Shown: positions 35,280 to 42,381 of the stretch, piece after piece
Position numbering within the stretch: position 1 is the stretch's first letter
Layout: each line of letters opens with the position of its first letter
DNA from: an uncultured Calothrix sp.
GTDB lineage: Bacteria > Cyanobacteriota > Cyanobacteriia > Cyanobacteriales > Nostocaceae
Direction of reading: 5' to 3'
NCBI GenBank assembly: GCA_937973965.1
Contig: CALJJQ010000048.1
Span: forward strand, 1 to 42,987
Length of the DNA: 42,987 nt
Notes under the pieces: model-generated
The model's database searches: none
What the model was told of the DNA's origin: nothing
Seen by the model: only the letters and a program-made list of their open reading frames with translations
Position numbers and translations under genes: made by a program

Positions 35280-35411
35280 GTTAAGTTATGAGGGGTTTGT
35301 AGTAGAGCAAAAAAATTGTAAAATGAAGCGCTATACCCGCAGGGTTGTCCTAGACTAGGGCTACAAGGAACCTTCCCCCATCTATCAAAATTAATGTGAC
35401 GAAGTACTACT
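35280..35411. mobile_element. Miniature element related to 5672-5791
   Basis: Shares TTAAGTTATGAGGGGTTTG, GAAGCGCTA and ATCAAAATTAATGTGACGAA in part with the copy at 5672-5791. The terminal GGGACA is decayed to GTGACG. Boundaries are approximate. Confidence 0.45.
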
Positions 35412-35494
35412 AGAGTTTCAACACTTGGGTTAAAATTGCTGTCAAGCGTATTTTGTATTTCAACAACCAATATCTTTTCCTCCTGTACCCTTCA

Positions 35495-35572
35495 ATCCAA
35501 AATCTGAAATTTCAGATTCTCCCTCTTCCTCCTGTATTCTGATGACCGTATTCTTCAATCCAAAATCCTAAA
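35495..35572. repeat. STRR abutting the CpcS/U start codon
   Basis: CAATCCAAAATC-type and TCCTCCTGTATTC-type tandem repeats run up to the ATG, leaving no Shine-Dalgarno. Confidence 0.7.
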
Positions 35573-36154
35573 ATGCTTGATTTTCCCCTAACAATGATGG
35601 AGTTCTTTCGCAAAAGCGAGGGAACCTGGTTTACCCAGCGTTCTGTTCACCACTTTGATACGACTGCTGATGAATCGGGAGAATCAAATTTGACCATCGA
35701 AGTCCTTAGCAAGGATGACCCCCGTGTAATCGAAATTTGCCATTCCCAAGACATTGACCCAAGTGCAGCAACTGGGGGAGCTTGTTTTGCATGGCAAGTT
35801 AATTTAGATACACGAGATATGGAAGGACGGAATGCAGCAATTTTGGTGGACATACCCGATAGGGATAATCCCCGACAAGGAAAATTAATCCGCAATCAAG
35901 GTTATGTGGAAAGTATTCCCGTTGTCAGTCGCTATGGTTTTGCGGAAGACGGGGTATTGACCATTGATACTGATTATGAAAATAACCAAGGACAGGAAAG
36001 ATGTTGGTTTATTAGTGATGATTTTCGGGTTCGTGTGAGTAGTGTACGGATGATGAATGGTGTTAATTTAATGACCTACTGTTCGGAACGCCGTTGTGTG
36101 TCTGAGGAAATGTTAGCAGCGATGATTAGTCATAATCAAAATCGTTTGAATTAA
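35573..36154 (+). CDS. Phycobiliprotein chromophore lyase, CpcS/CpeS family (CpcU-like)
   Basis: 193 residues. S/U-type lyases attach phycocyanobilin to Cys-84 (Cys-82) of phycobiliprotein subunits in phycobilisome assembly. Family features are MEFFRKSEGTWFTQRSVHH at the N-terminus, the GESNLTIEVLSKDDPRVIEIC stretch, GGACFAWQ, DNPRQGKLIRNQGYVE and CSERRCVSEE near the end. The fold is a lipocalin-like barrel. I favour CpcU-like over CpcS-I from the pattern of residues, but only phylogeny would decide. It is monocistronic, and a palindromic repeat follows 14 bases after the stop. Confidence 0.9.
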   Translation: MLDFPLTMMEFFRKSEGTWFTQRSVHHFDTTADESGESNLTIEVLSKDDPRVIEICHSQDIDPSAATGGACFAWQVNLDTRDMEGRNAAILVDIPDRDNPRQGKLIRNQGYVESIPVVSRYGFAEDGVLTIDTDYENNQGQERCWFISDDFRVRVSSVRMMNGVNLMTYCSERRCVSEEMLAAMISHNQNRLN

Positions 36155-36168
36155 GGTCTGGGGAAAAA

Positions 36169-36196
36169 GTAGAAACGCGATATGTCGCGTCTCTAC
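36169..36196. repeat. Dispersed palindromic repeat, copy 8 (GCGAT core)
   Basis: GTAGAAACGCGATA / TGTCGCGTCTCTAC arms, directly downstream of the lyase gene. Confidence 0.75.
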
Positions 36197-36274
36197 GGGG
36201 GATAGTCATAACCCAACAATTCCATTTTTCACAAGACCCAAAAAATTACCGAAGAAATGGGTTGAAAGCCCGTC

Positions 36275-36418
36275 CTAGAAGGACGGCTTTTCTTCTTTCA
36301 GTTTATCAATCCAGTCTTCAATTAGCTGAGTCATCGTCTTCTCTCTTTGCTCTGCAATTCTGCGAAGCTTTTCTAGTCGGGTCTTCGAGATGCGAACACT
36401 TAATCTTTCCTTTGGCAT
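36275..36418 (-). CDS. Ribbon-helix-helix (CopG/Arc-like) small DNA-binding protein
   Basis: 47 residues from an ATG at 36416-36418. The N-terminal strand RLSVRIS, followed by two helices (KTRLEKLRRIAEQREKT and MTQLIEDWIDKLKEEK), is the ribbon-helix-helix pattern of CopG, Arc and antitoxin N-termini. It would act as a dimer. No toxin gene follows. It lies within a miniature IS200/IS605-like element and its stop is in the end hairpin. A 13-bp perfect palindrome about 50 bases upstream could be its operator. GGGTGGCAGAA precedes the ATG. Relatives occur as accessory genes near IS elements; this copy may be cargo that controls transposition or a decayed antitoxin. Confidence 0.7.
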   Translation of the reverse strand: MPKERLSVRISKTRLEKLRRIAEQREKTMTQLIEDWIDKLKEEKPSF

Positions 36419-36470
36419 TTCTGCCACCCAATAGCTACCCGCTTATGGTATCATAAATGGTAATGTCAGA

Positions 36471-36483
36471 CGGGCAGTGCCCG
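36471..36483. promoter_or_regulatory. 13-bp palindrome upstream of the RHH gene
   Basis: CGGGCAGTGCCCG, a perfect inverted repeat 53 bases before the RHH start. It is a possible operator for the RHH protein or a part of the element's end structure. A TATGAT box on the minus strand near 36450 could be its -10. Confidence 0.4.
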
Positions 36484-36617
36484 CAATTGCTGTTTGACCC
36501 CAGAATCCCCGTCCTGAAGGAGCGGGGAGTATGTCAAAAATGCCTGATTTTTCAGCCTGAGATGCTTATTCCGACAGCACTTTTTGCGACTAAAATACTC
36601 TTCAATGCTTGTAAAAT

Positions 36618-36645
36618 ATAGAGACGCAATATACCGCGTCTTTAC
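36618..36645. repeat. Dispersed palindromic repeat, copy 9 (degenerate)
   Basis: TAGAGACGC / GCGTCTTTAC arms, 18 bases downstream of the phosphatase stop. Confidence 0.6.
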
Positions 36646-36662
36646 TATTTTTGCTGCAAGTC

Positions 36663-37436
36663 CTACTTAAACAGGGAAGCTCTTCGTCTGTGGTTTCCAC
36701 CCCGCAGGTCTTCTGGGTTAATAATCGTGACAATTTCCTCTAGGGGTACGGTGCGACTCATATCTGGTTTGAGGACATTGACTTGATAAACCATTTGATT
36801 ATCAACATCTAAACCAGTTAACCAACCACTACGGGGATGGTAAGCACCCGTATCGATATCTAACCAGCCAATTCCTTGACAGAGATTACCGGGTTTAACG
36901 CCGGGCATGGTAAAAGTAATCGTGTGACCAATAATTATTAATTTATCGGGAAAGTAGGGTGTTTCCATGCTGTGAAATTCGTCACGAATCCAACAAAATT
37001 GGTCTGCTGTTTGTTCGTAGACGGGTAAGGTGGGGTCAACACCTGCATGGGTCAGCCAAACGTCTCCTAGGTCTAGATAGGTTGGTAAAGACATCAACCA
37101 TTCTACGTGTTCGTGGGGGATAATCGATTGCTCGTAGCTAGCAACGGTTGCTTGTCCACCACTGTATAACCAAGCTTGGACTGCGCTGGATGAGGAGCCA
37201 CCATCACTGAGAATGTTGATTAACATTTGTTCATGATTGCCCATCAAGCAGTAGTAGGGGCTATTTTTGACAAACTCCACAACCTGGGAACTTTCTGGAC
37301 CACGGTCAATTAAATCCCCCAAAAAGTAAACATTATCATCTGTTGCGGGTGCGATCGCATCCAACAATTTCATTAAGCCTTTGTAGTGTCCGTGGACATC
37401 ACCGATGATGATGCGACGGTTGTTTTTTTTCCTCAT
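36663..37436 (-). CDS. Serine/threonine-type metallophosphoesterase (PPP family, bacterial)
   Basis: 257 residues with the PPP metal site: GDVHGHYKG (residues 13-21, Asp and His ligands), GDLIDRGPES (about 41-50), GNHEQ (about 72-76), then LTHAGVDP and IIGHT for the later histidines. This is the pattern of bacterial PrpA/PrpB-like phosphatases and of symmetrical diadenosine tetraphosphatases. The GDLIDRGPES form favours a protein phosphatase-like enzyme. No signal peptide, so cytoplasmic. AAGG lies close to the ATG at 37434-37436. No kinase gene is adjacent. Confidence 0.88.
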   Translation of the reverse strand: MRKKNNRRIIIGDVHGHYKGLMKLLDAIAPATDDNVYFLGDLIDRGPESSQVVEFVKNSPYYCLMGNHEQMLINILSDGGSSSSAVQAWLYSGGQATVASYEQSIIPHEHVEWLMSLPTYLDLGDVWLTHAGVDPTLPVYEQTADQFCWIRDEFHSMETPYFPDKLIIIGHTITFTMPGVKPGNLCQGIGWLDIDTGAYHPRSGWLTGLDVDNQMVYQVNVLKPDMSRTVPLEEIVTIINPEDLRGGNHRRRASLFK

Positions 37437-37674
37437 TAACCTTGTGTTTGTGAAAATCTACCGTTAATTTTTGCTACATCCTGCTGTGGACATTTCCAGG
37501 AAGAACGTTAATAATCGAACAATAAAATTATGCTTACTTTATTTATACTGCCAATTTTTTTTGATTATGTTAACTAGTCTGGAGATTGTTGTCCAGGGTA
37601 AAGGAATACAGTGCAATTGATTGCTAAACTCGTGCATACTATTACATGTACGCATATATATGGAGATACTAAGG

Positions 37675-37953
37675 ATGTCAGAACCATTGAGTCCTGCGGT
37701 CAGTGCGCGTATTTGTAATCATATGAATGAAGACCATGCGGATGCGTTAGTATTGTACGTGCAAGCCTATGGTGGTGTCACTGCTAGTTCCGCGCAAATG
37801 GTTGCCATTGACCCAGAAGGCATGGATTTAAGTGCCGAAGTCAATGGTGAAAGTGTGCCTGTACGGATTAAATTTGCACAGGAACTTACTAGCGCTGAGG
37901 ATGCACATCAAGTTTTGATTGCTATGCTCAAACAAGCACGCGCAAAAGCGTGA
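37675..37953 (+). CDS. DUF2470 domain protein, possibly haem-related
   Basis: 92 residues from the ATG at 37675 (preceded by GGAGATACTAAGG). An in-frame TTG at 37621 is unlikely. DUF2470 occurs as the C-terminal part of HugZ-type haem oxygenases and as a free-standing protein in cyanobacteria and chloroplasts. The NHMNEDHADALVLYVQ helix with its histidines is the family hallmark (haem ligand in HugZ). The rest, AIDPEGMDLS and VRIKFAQELTSAEDAHQVL, is typical. It lacks the N-terminal FMN-binding-like barrel, so it is not an oxygenase by itself. Binding of haem or a related tetrapyrrole is inferred. Confidence 0.85.
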   Translation: MSEPLSPAVSARICNHMNEDHADALVLYVQAYGGVTASSAQMVAIDPEGMDLSAEVNGESVPVRIKFAQELTSAEDAHQVLIAMLKQARAKA

Positions 37954-38344
37954 GAAAAGGAAGACAGGAGACGGGAGAGAAAGAAGGGAAATTTAATCAT
38001 ATACTGCAAATTGGCTTAATAATATACTTTTTTGCCACCAACAAAGTAAACTCTTAAGTCTCTCCCTGTAAACGGGGAAAGGTTTGGAGAAGGGTTCTAC
38101 ATTTAGTTCAACTCTGAATCGTTTGCAGTATAGACCACAGGACTTACGTAATCATTATGCACTTACGTGATTGGGATGGGAGGAAGAAATCTCAAAGTCT
38201 TGTTTGATCGTCATCAGTGGGTAAGTCCTACATCCACTCCTCCTCCGTCAGACCCGTCAACACGCGTAATGCGGCTTTTCGTGGGGTCGTCTTTTGCTTC
38301 TCCTGTCTCTTCTGTATTCTATCTCCTGTACTCTCAATAAAAAA
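37954..38344. other. Intergenic region with a miniature element
   Basis: About 390 bases. AT-rich DNA, a 91-bp miniature element (38139-38229) and TCCTGTCTCTTCTGTATTC-type low-complexity DNA directly ahead of the next start codon. No gene is supported. Confidence 0.4.
38139..38229. mobile_element. 91-bp miniature element, AGGACTTAC ends
   Basis: Perfect 9-bp terminal inverted repeats AGGACTTAC and GTAAGTCCT. A relic of the same end (AGGACTTATGCA) is at about 39734. Similar ends are seen on cyanobacterial insertion sequences. Confidence 0.55.
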
Positions 38345-39541
38345 ATGCGGCGAAGGGAATTTTTACATAGTGCGACTGCTGTGGCGATCGCTCAATTTTT
38401 AACTGGTTGCGGCAATAATCAGAATGCATTTCGGGTGGAGTTACTCAAAAGTTCCCTTCCCGGTCAGTTAATTAATCGATTTCAACGCAGTTGGCAAAGT
38501 CAACAGCAGGTCAAATTACAAGTGTCTCCCCTGGGAAGGGTTGAGGATGCTTTTACCCACCTGCAAAATTGGCGTTTTCGCGACCAGATACCCCAACCCG
38601 ATAATCTCTGGACTCGAATGAGACAATTACCTGTGGTGGGAGAACCCCCGACTCCGGTTGCAAATCTAGTAAGTATTCCAGATTACTGGTTACAAGCTGC
38701 TATTCAACAACAGTTAATCCAACCAATAGATGTCAGTAAACTTCAGCAGTGGTCTAATTTAGCACCAAAATGGCAACAATTAGTCACCAGGGATGACCAG
38801 GGATTTGCCTCTCCCCAAGGAAAAATATGGGCTGCTCCTTTTCGCTGGGGGACAACGGTAATTGTCTATCGTCGTGATCAATTTGCACGCAATGGCTGGA
38901 ATCCCCCCCGTGATTGGGATGATTTATGGCGACCGGAATTGCGCGATCGCATTTCCCTACTTGACCATCCCCGCGAAACCATCGGCTTGGTACTGAAAAA
39001 GCTGGGTAAATCCTATAACACAGCCACGGAAGACCTGAATTCAATCCCCAACCTGAAAACTGAACTCAGTCAACTCCATCAGCAAACAAAATTTTACTCC
39101 AGCGATCGCTATCTGGAACCTTTAATTATTGGCGATACTTTCATGGCTGTTGGTTGGTCAAATGAGGTGATTCCTCTAATTACCAGCGACCCCCGATTTG
39201 CTGCCATTGTACCCCAAAGGGGAACTGCTCTCTGGGCTGATTTATGGGTAATTCCCACTCAAAATAATACATCCACATCATCCCAATCTGCTGGACATGG
39301 CAAATGGATTGACTTTTTTTGGAAGCAAGAAAACGCTCGTCAACTTACCATCGGTTCTAAAGTTAATACCCCCATTCCCACTCAAATTCAACCAAATGAT
39401 ATTCCGCAAAATATTGCGAATTTGTTAATTATTGAACCCAATATCATCAAAAATAGCGAGTTAATTTTGCCACTACCAGCAAAGGTTACTCGCCATTACT
39501 TTGAATTTTTTAACCAAATCAAACAGCAAAAATTAGTTTGA
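38345..39541 (+). CDS. Tat-exported lipoprotein, extracellular solute-binding protein (polyamine/iron type)
   Basis: 398 residues from the ATG at 38345; a TTG at 38294 would add 17 residues ahead of the export signal. The start MRRREFLHSA with a lipobox FLTGC (Cys22) is a Tat-type lipoprotein signal. The remainder fits the periplasmic binding proteins of the spermidine/putrescine and Fe3+ class: the hinge APFRWGTTVIVYRRDQF, the GWNPPRDWDDLWRPELRDRISLLDHPRE block, and GDTFMAVGWSNEV. No permease or ATPase gene lies nearby, so it is an orphan component here. The ligand cannot be predicted. Confidence 0.88.
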   Translation: MRRREFLHSATAVAIAQFLTGCGNNQNAFRVELLKSSLPGQLINRFQRSWQSQQQVKLQVSPLGRVEDAFTHLQNWRFRDQIPQPDNLWTRMRQLPVVGEPPTPVANLVSIPDYWLQAAIQQQLIQPIDVSKLQQWSNLAPKWQQLVTRDDQGFASPQGKIWAAPFRWGTTVIVYRRDQFARNGWNPPRDWDDLWRPELRDRISLLDHPRETIGLVLKKLGKSYNTATEDLNSIPNLKTELSQLHQQTKFYSSDRYLEPLIIGDTFMAVGWSNEVIPLITSDPRFAAIVPQRGTALWADLWVIPTQNNTSTSSQSAGHGKWIDFFWKQENARQLTIGSKVNTPIPTQIQPNDIPQNIANLLIIEPNIIKNSELILPLPAKVTRHYFEFFNQIKQQKLV

Positions 39542-39647
39542 TTTGTTTGATTTTCCCAGAGGATGTCTGTCAAGTATTAATTATCACTATTTTGACTATC
39601 GTCCTGACTCTGGAGATGGGGTTATAAAGCTGATTTTCCCTTCGAGA

Positions 39648-39675
39648 GTACAGATGCGACATGTCGCGTCTCTTC
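39648..39675. repeat. Dispersed palindromic repeat, copy 10 (GCGACATGTCGC core)
   Basis: GATGCGACA / TGTCGCGTC arms. Confidence 0.65.
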
Positions 39676-39790
39676 CCATTCCCAAAAACGATAATTCAAG
39701 TAATATTCAAGTAATAAATTTGAAACATTCTCTCAGGACTTATGCAAGGACAATATAAACCTTGAAATCAGAATGCAACTGATAAACCTT

Positions 39791-39817
39791 GTAAAGATGT
39801 AGTAATGCTACGTCTCA
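39791..39817. repeat. Dispersed palindromic repeat, copy 11
   Basis: GTAAAGATGTAGTA / TGCTACGTCTC arms, partly decayed on the left. Confidence 0.6.
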
Positions 39818-39940
39818 TAAGTAGGTAGGTGCAATTAAATATAAAACCGCAACGTAAACGATCATTCGGAGTAGAGACGACCCGACGGGTCGTCTCTACT
39901 CCCTGATCTCAACGACAATTTTCACCACCCACCTACTTAT
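39817..39940. mobile_element. Miniature element with ATAAGTAGG ends carrying an ACCCG palindrome
   Basis: About 124 bp. The ends ATAAGTAGGTAGGTG and CACCCACCTACTTAT are inverted repeats. The left end continues as GCAATTAAATATAAAA, matching the right end of the element at 3102-3236, but the core here is a different palindrome (39868-39902). Confidence 0.65.
39868..39902. repeat. Dispersed palindromic repeat, copy 12 (35 bp, perfect)
   Basis: 17-base arms GGAGTAGAGACGACCCG / CGGGTCGTCTCTACTCC around a single base. It is the longest and most intact copy in the window. Confidence 0.85.
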
Positions 39941-39972
39941 TGAATATCTGAACAATTTGGTAATGTTCAACC

Positions 39973-40587
39973 CTATCGATACAAAGAAACCTGATTCGGA
40001 TTAAATTTCAAGCGATTCCCTCCACGCATATCAATTCCGCATCGGGTATTGGCTGGACTGCTAAAATCACAGGTATATGCACCTAAAAAATCCTGTTGAT
40101 AATTAAATACCCGTAGGTTATATCCCTGGTTACATATTTTATTTTCACCCAAGGCAGAATCTGTAGCTTCTTGACTACAGGAATTACGAGCAATTGTTCC
40201 TAGCTGATTGATGAAGTTGTAGCGTTCTAGGTAATCTAATATGCTCCAGACCTGTTGATTGACAATTACATCTATTCTACCCGCTTGATTTTGATTCCCT
40301 GGGTAGGCTATCCAATTAGCTAATAGTTTGTTTCCATATTTTTCCTTCGACCACCACAAACTCGGTACCGTAATCATTCCTTGATTAATGGTATTAGCTG
40401 TCACAACTTTATTGCCGGGGTTTGTCAGTAATTCTAATTCCAAGGGTGCATCAGATGGTTTCAATGCAGCGACTTCGGAGGCTTGAACTACCTGATAATT
40501 CAGGGGTTGTATCGCAGTAATAATTGTACTAATACCAAATATCCAACGATAGATACTAGTGCGAGAGTTCGATAATTTTTTCTGCAT
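39973..40587 (-). CDS. Secreted protein of unknown function
   Basis: 204 residues. The N-terminal signal peptide (about 1-37, WIFGISTIITAIQPLNY, cleavage after VQASE or nearby) is followed by a mature domain with four cysteines: NSCSQEA, NKICNQG, TCDFSSP and TRCGID. These could make two disulfides. The segment AGRIDVIVNQQVWSILDYLERYNFINQLG and the Trp-rich GMITVPSLWWSKEKYGNKLLANW are the most distinctive parts. I have seen similar exported proteins in other cyanobacteria but know no function. It is monocistronic. Confidence 0.8.
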   Translation of the reverse strand: MQKKLSNSRTSIYRWIFGISTIITAIQPLNYQVVQASEVAALKPSDAPLELELLTNPGNKVVTANTINQGMITVPSLWWSKEKYGNKLLANWIAYPGNQNQAGRIDVIVNQQVWSILDYLERYNFINQLGTIARNSCSQEATDSALGENKICNQGYNLRVFNYQQDFLGAYTCDFSSPANTRCGIDMRGGNRLKFNPNQVSLYR

Positions 40588-41026
40588 AGGTTAAGTTAGT
40601 TATAGTGATGATGATGGGATTGCATTCAGAAAAATCAGTATAAAATACAACTATTTTCACAAAAATCGACTTCACCTCATCCTGACAATTATTCTGGCAT
40701 TATTTTTTATTCTTTACTGGACGCAAATATTTTTTTTCAGGTTCCAATACTAGTCTCGTCTTCTGTTTAAGTATATATACTATTAAAGTCTTTAATAATT
40801 ATACTCTGAAACTTCACTATGCAAGTTTTGCTGTACTTGCTTGAATCATTTACATATGGGATGGTAAAGAATATATACAGCAAATACAATGTTACTCGCC
40901 TGATGGTATAGTCATAACTAATGACCATAATATATTTCTCTAGAGCCTGATGTTTTTCAACCGTTGTCCACCGCTAAAACAAAGCCTCGTATTTTGGGAA
41001 AAGAGAGAAAATCAGGCTTTTTTGAC
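40588..41026. other. AT-rich intergenic region upstream of the receiver gene
   Basis: About 440 bases. A palindromic AT stretch (AAGTATATATACT near 40770) is the only structure. The receiver frame can be read from a TTG at 40964, but the sequence before 41027 does not look like protein. Confidence 0.4.
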
Positions 41027-41404
41027 ATGGATACAAAAAAACATATAATTATTGCGGATAATGATGTAGATAACTTAAATTTTATTTCGTCAAAATTAAA
41101 AAATTTGGGTTTTGAGTGTCTGTATTTTTCCAAGGGTTTACTTTTGTTGATTTCAGCCCAATCATCTCCACCAGATTTAATTATTTTGGATTATCTGCTA
41201 TCTGATTTAAGTGCGATGACGGTGATTAATATCCTCAAAAATGATTACCGTACTCAGGATATACCAATTATTTTGTTTGTACCGGAATCATCTCTTTTGG
41301 GAAGATCACCTCAGCTGCAAATGGGGGTTGATGTAATCATTAGGAAGCCATTTATTTGGGAAGATTTGACAGCAATTATTTACAAATTGTTAGGGATTTT
41401 TTAA
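41027..41404 (+). CDS. Stand-alone response-regulator receiver protein
   Basis: 125 residues from the ATG at 41027. It has the CheY-like receiver fold: acidic pocket Asp11/Asp13 in IADNDVDN, phosphoacceptor Asp55 in LIILDYLLSD, and the conserved Lys106-Pro107 in IIRKPF. The usual Ser/Thr in the fourth strand is replaced by Val84 (ILFVPESS), so the switch after phosphorylation may differ. There is no output domain. No histidine kinase lies nearby; such single-domain regulators are common in cyanobacteria, in phosphorelays or in motility control. Confidence 0.85.
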   Translation: MDTKKHIIIADNDVDNLNFISSKLKNLGFECLYFSKGLLLLISAQSSPPDLIILDYLLSDLSAMTVINILKNDYRTQDIPIILFVPESSLLGRSPQLQMGVDVIIRKPFIWEDLTAIIYKLLGIF

Positions 41405-41437
41405 AAAGTTGCTTTTATATCTTTTTTGGGAATGGGA

Positions 41438-41461
41438 AGAGACGCGATATATCGCGTCTGT
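41438..41461. repeat. Dispersed palindromic repeat, copy 13 (GCGATATATCGC core)
   Basis: A perfect 18-bp centre GACGCGATATATCGCGTC (41441-41458). Confidence 0.75.
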
Positions 41462-41660
41462 ATGGGAGTCGGGAGTACAGTTTGAGCCTATTGACCGTCT
41501 TCAATAAAATTACACATGATTCCTACAGCAATCCGATTTAAGTAGTGAAAAATAGTGTGCTGATGACTGGTGACTATTAACCGTCAACTTTCAACCATCA
41601 ACAAACCTAAGTGTCAGATTTCACAAATTATTTAGGACTGCGGTATATTCACGATGACAG

Positions 41661-42062
41661 TCAATTTTCCTGAATTCTAAATTTGGGAATTGCTTCTGGA
41701 TTCCTGACAGCAGGAATTTCTTGTAGGATGACCATGATAGAGGTGACTTCTACTGTCAAGGCGCTGCAAATAATGACATCGATGATGGTCTGACCTAATA
41801 TATCTTCTATTATCTCTTTAATTGCTGATTTAATCATCCGATCGAGTCGCAGACGTGTTTCCTCCGCAAATGGTGTCTCCCCTTGACTGAGGAAAAATTT
41901 TTCTAGGGGAGAAAGTGCTTTTTCGATTGTGATCACTAGCTTTGTGTCAAAAAAATGACAAATAATTTGCCCACAACGAATTCCTAATCCAGATGCGTAA
42001 AAGGAGCGTACTTGATTGGTAATTTCACGTTCAACCTGTCCAATGGTTAATTGATTGAGCAT
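41661..42062 (-). CDS. DUF2294 (MpsC-like) protein
   Basis: 133 residues from the ATG at 42060-42062, which follows AAGGAAAAGCCCACA; a frame extends to 42122 but lacks a ribosome-binding site. I assign the DUF2294/MpsC family from the order of features: an N-terminal helix GQVEREITNQVRSFYASGLG, a strand pair with VITIEKALSPLEKFFLSQGE, then helix RLDRMIKSAIKEIIEDILGQ and a strand with the end ALTVEVTSIMVILQ. MpsC family proteins are annotated as Na+-translocating subunits in Staphylococcus and also occur alone as small soluble proteins. The role here is unknown. Monocistronic. Confidence 0.75.
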   Translation of the reverse strand: MLNQLTIGQVEREITNQVRSFYASGLGIRCGQIICHFFDTKLVITIEKALSPLEKFFLSQGETPFAEETRLRLDRMIKSAIKEIIEDILGQTIIDVIICSALTVEVTSIMVILQEIPAVRNPEAIPKFRIQEN

Positions 42063-42381
42063 TGTGGGCTTTTCCTTTTCAAGACAAGTCATTTTTGCTG
42101 GGGACTTGGCTGAAAATCTCATCTAAAATTGACCTCAAAAATGGCAGTTAAATTTAGTAATATAAAAGTTCTGCCTATCCAAGAAATTTTGAAAATATCA
42201 TCAGCCCTAAGTTTAACAAAGAGTGCGATCGCTTACATCTGTGCTACTAAAGTCTGATGTTAAGCATAGAAAATGACTATACGTACAGATTCTCATATAT
42301 ATGGGGTTTTCTTCAAGAGACCAACGTAGGAAGTTTGCAGCTTACCAATTTATGTCTTCAGGTAGATTCAATCGCGCAATA

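Larger units (their letters stand above)
35143..35572. other. Intergenic region upstream of the CpcS/U gene
   Basis: 430 bases with a miniature element related to 5672-5791 and a long AT-rich short tandem repeat that runs into the next gene. No ORF with coding features. Confidence 0.45.
36265..36527 (-). mobile_element. Miniature IS200/IS605-like element with an RHH gene
   Basis: Hairpins at both ends: AAAGCCCGTCCT / AGGACGGCTTT (36265-36290) and CCCCGTCCT / AGGAGCGGGG (36507-36527). These resemble the subterminal hairpins that guide TnpA in IS200/IS605 elements in cyanobacteria, and the two share the GTCCT/AGGA core. Between them lies only a 47-residue ribbon-helix-helix gene; there is no TnpA or TnpB. 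It would be a non-autonomous element. Cleavage sites cannot be assigned. Confidence 0.5.
39542..39972. other. Repeat-dense intergenic region
   Basis: 430 bases that consist largely of repeats: palindromes at 39648-39675, 39791-39817 and 39868-39902, an element end relic near 39734, and the miniature element 39817-39940. The 71-residue frame at 39543-39758 runs through one of the palindromes and is not accepted as a gene. Confidence 0.6.

Noticed and set aside
36262-36456. 64-residue plus-strand ORF over the RHH gene
   Set aside because: It is the antisense shadow of the ribbon-helix-helix gene, which has the better protein pattern.
39543-39758. 71-residue ORF after the solute-binding protein
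   Set aside because: It passes through palindromic repeat copy 10 and an element end relic. No family resemblance.
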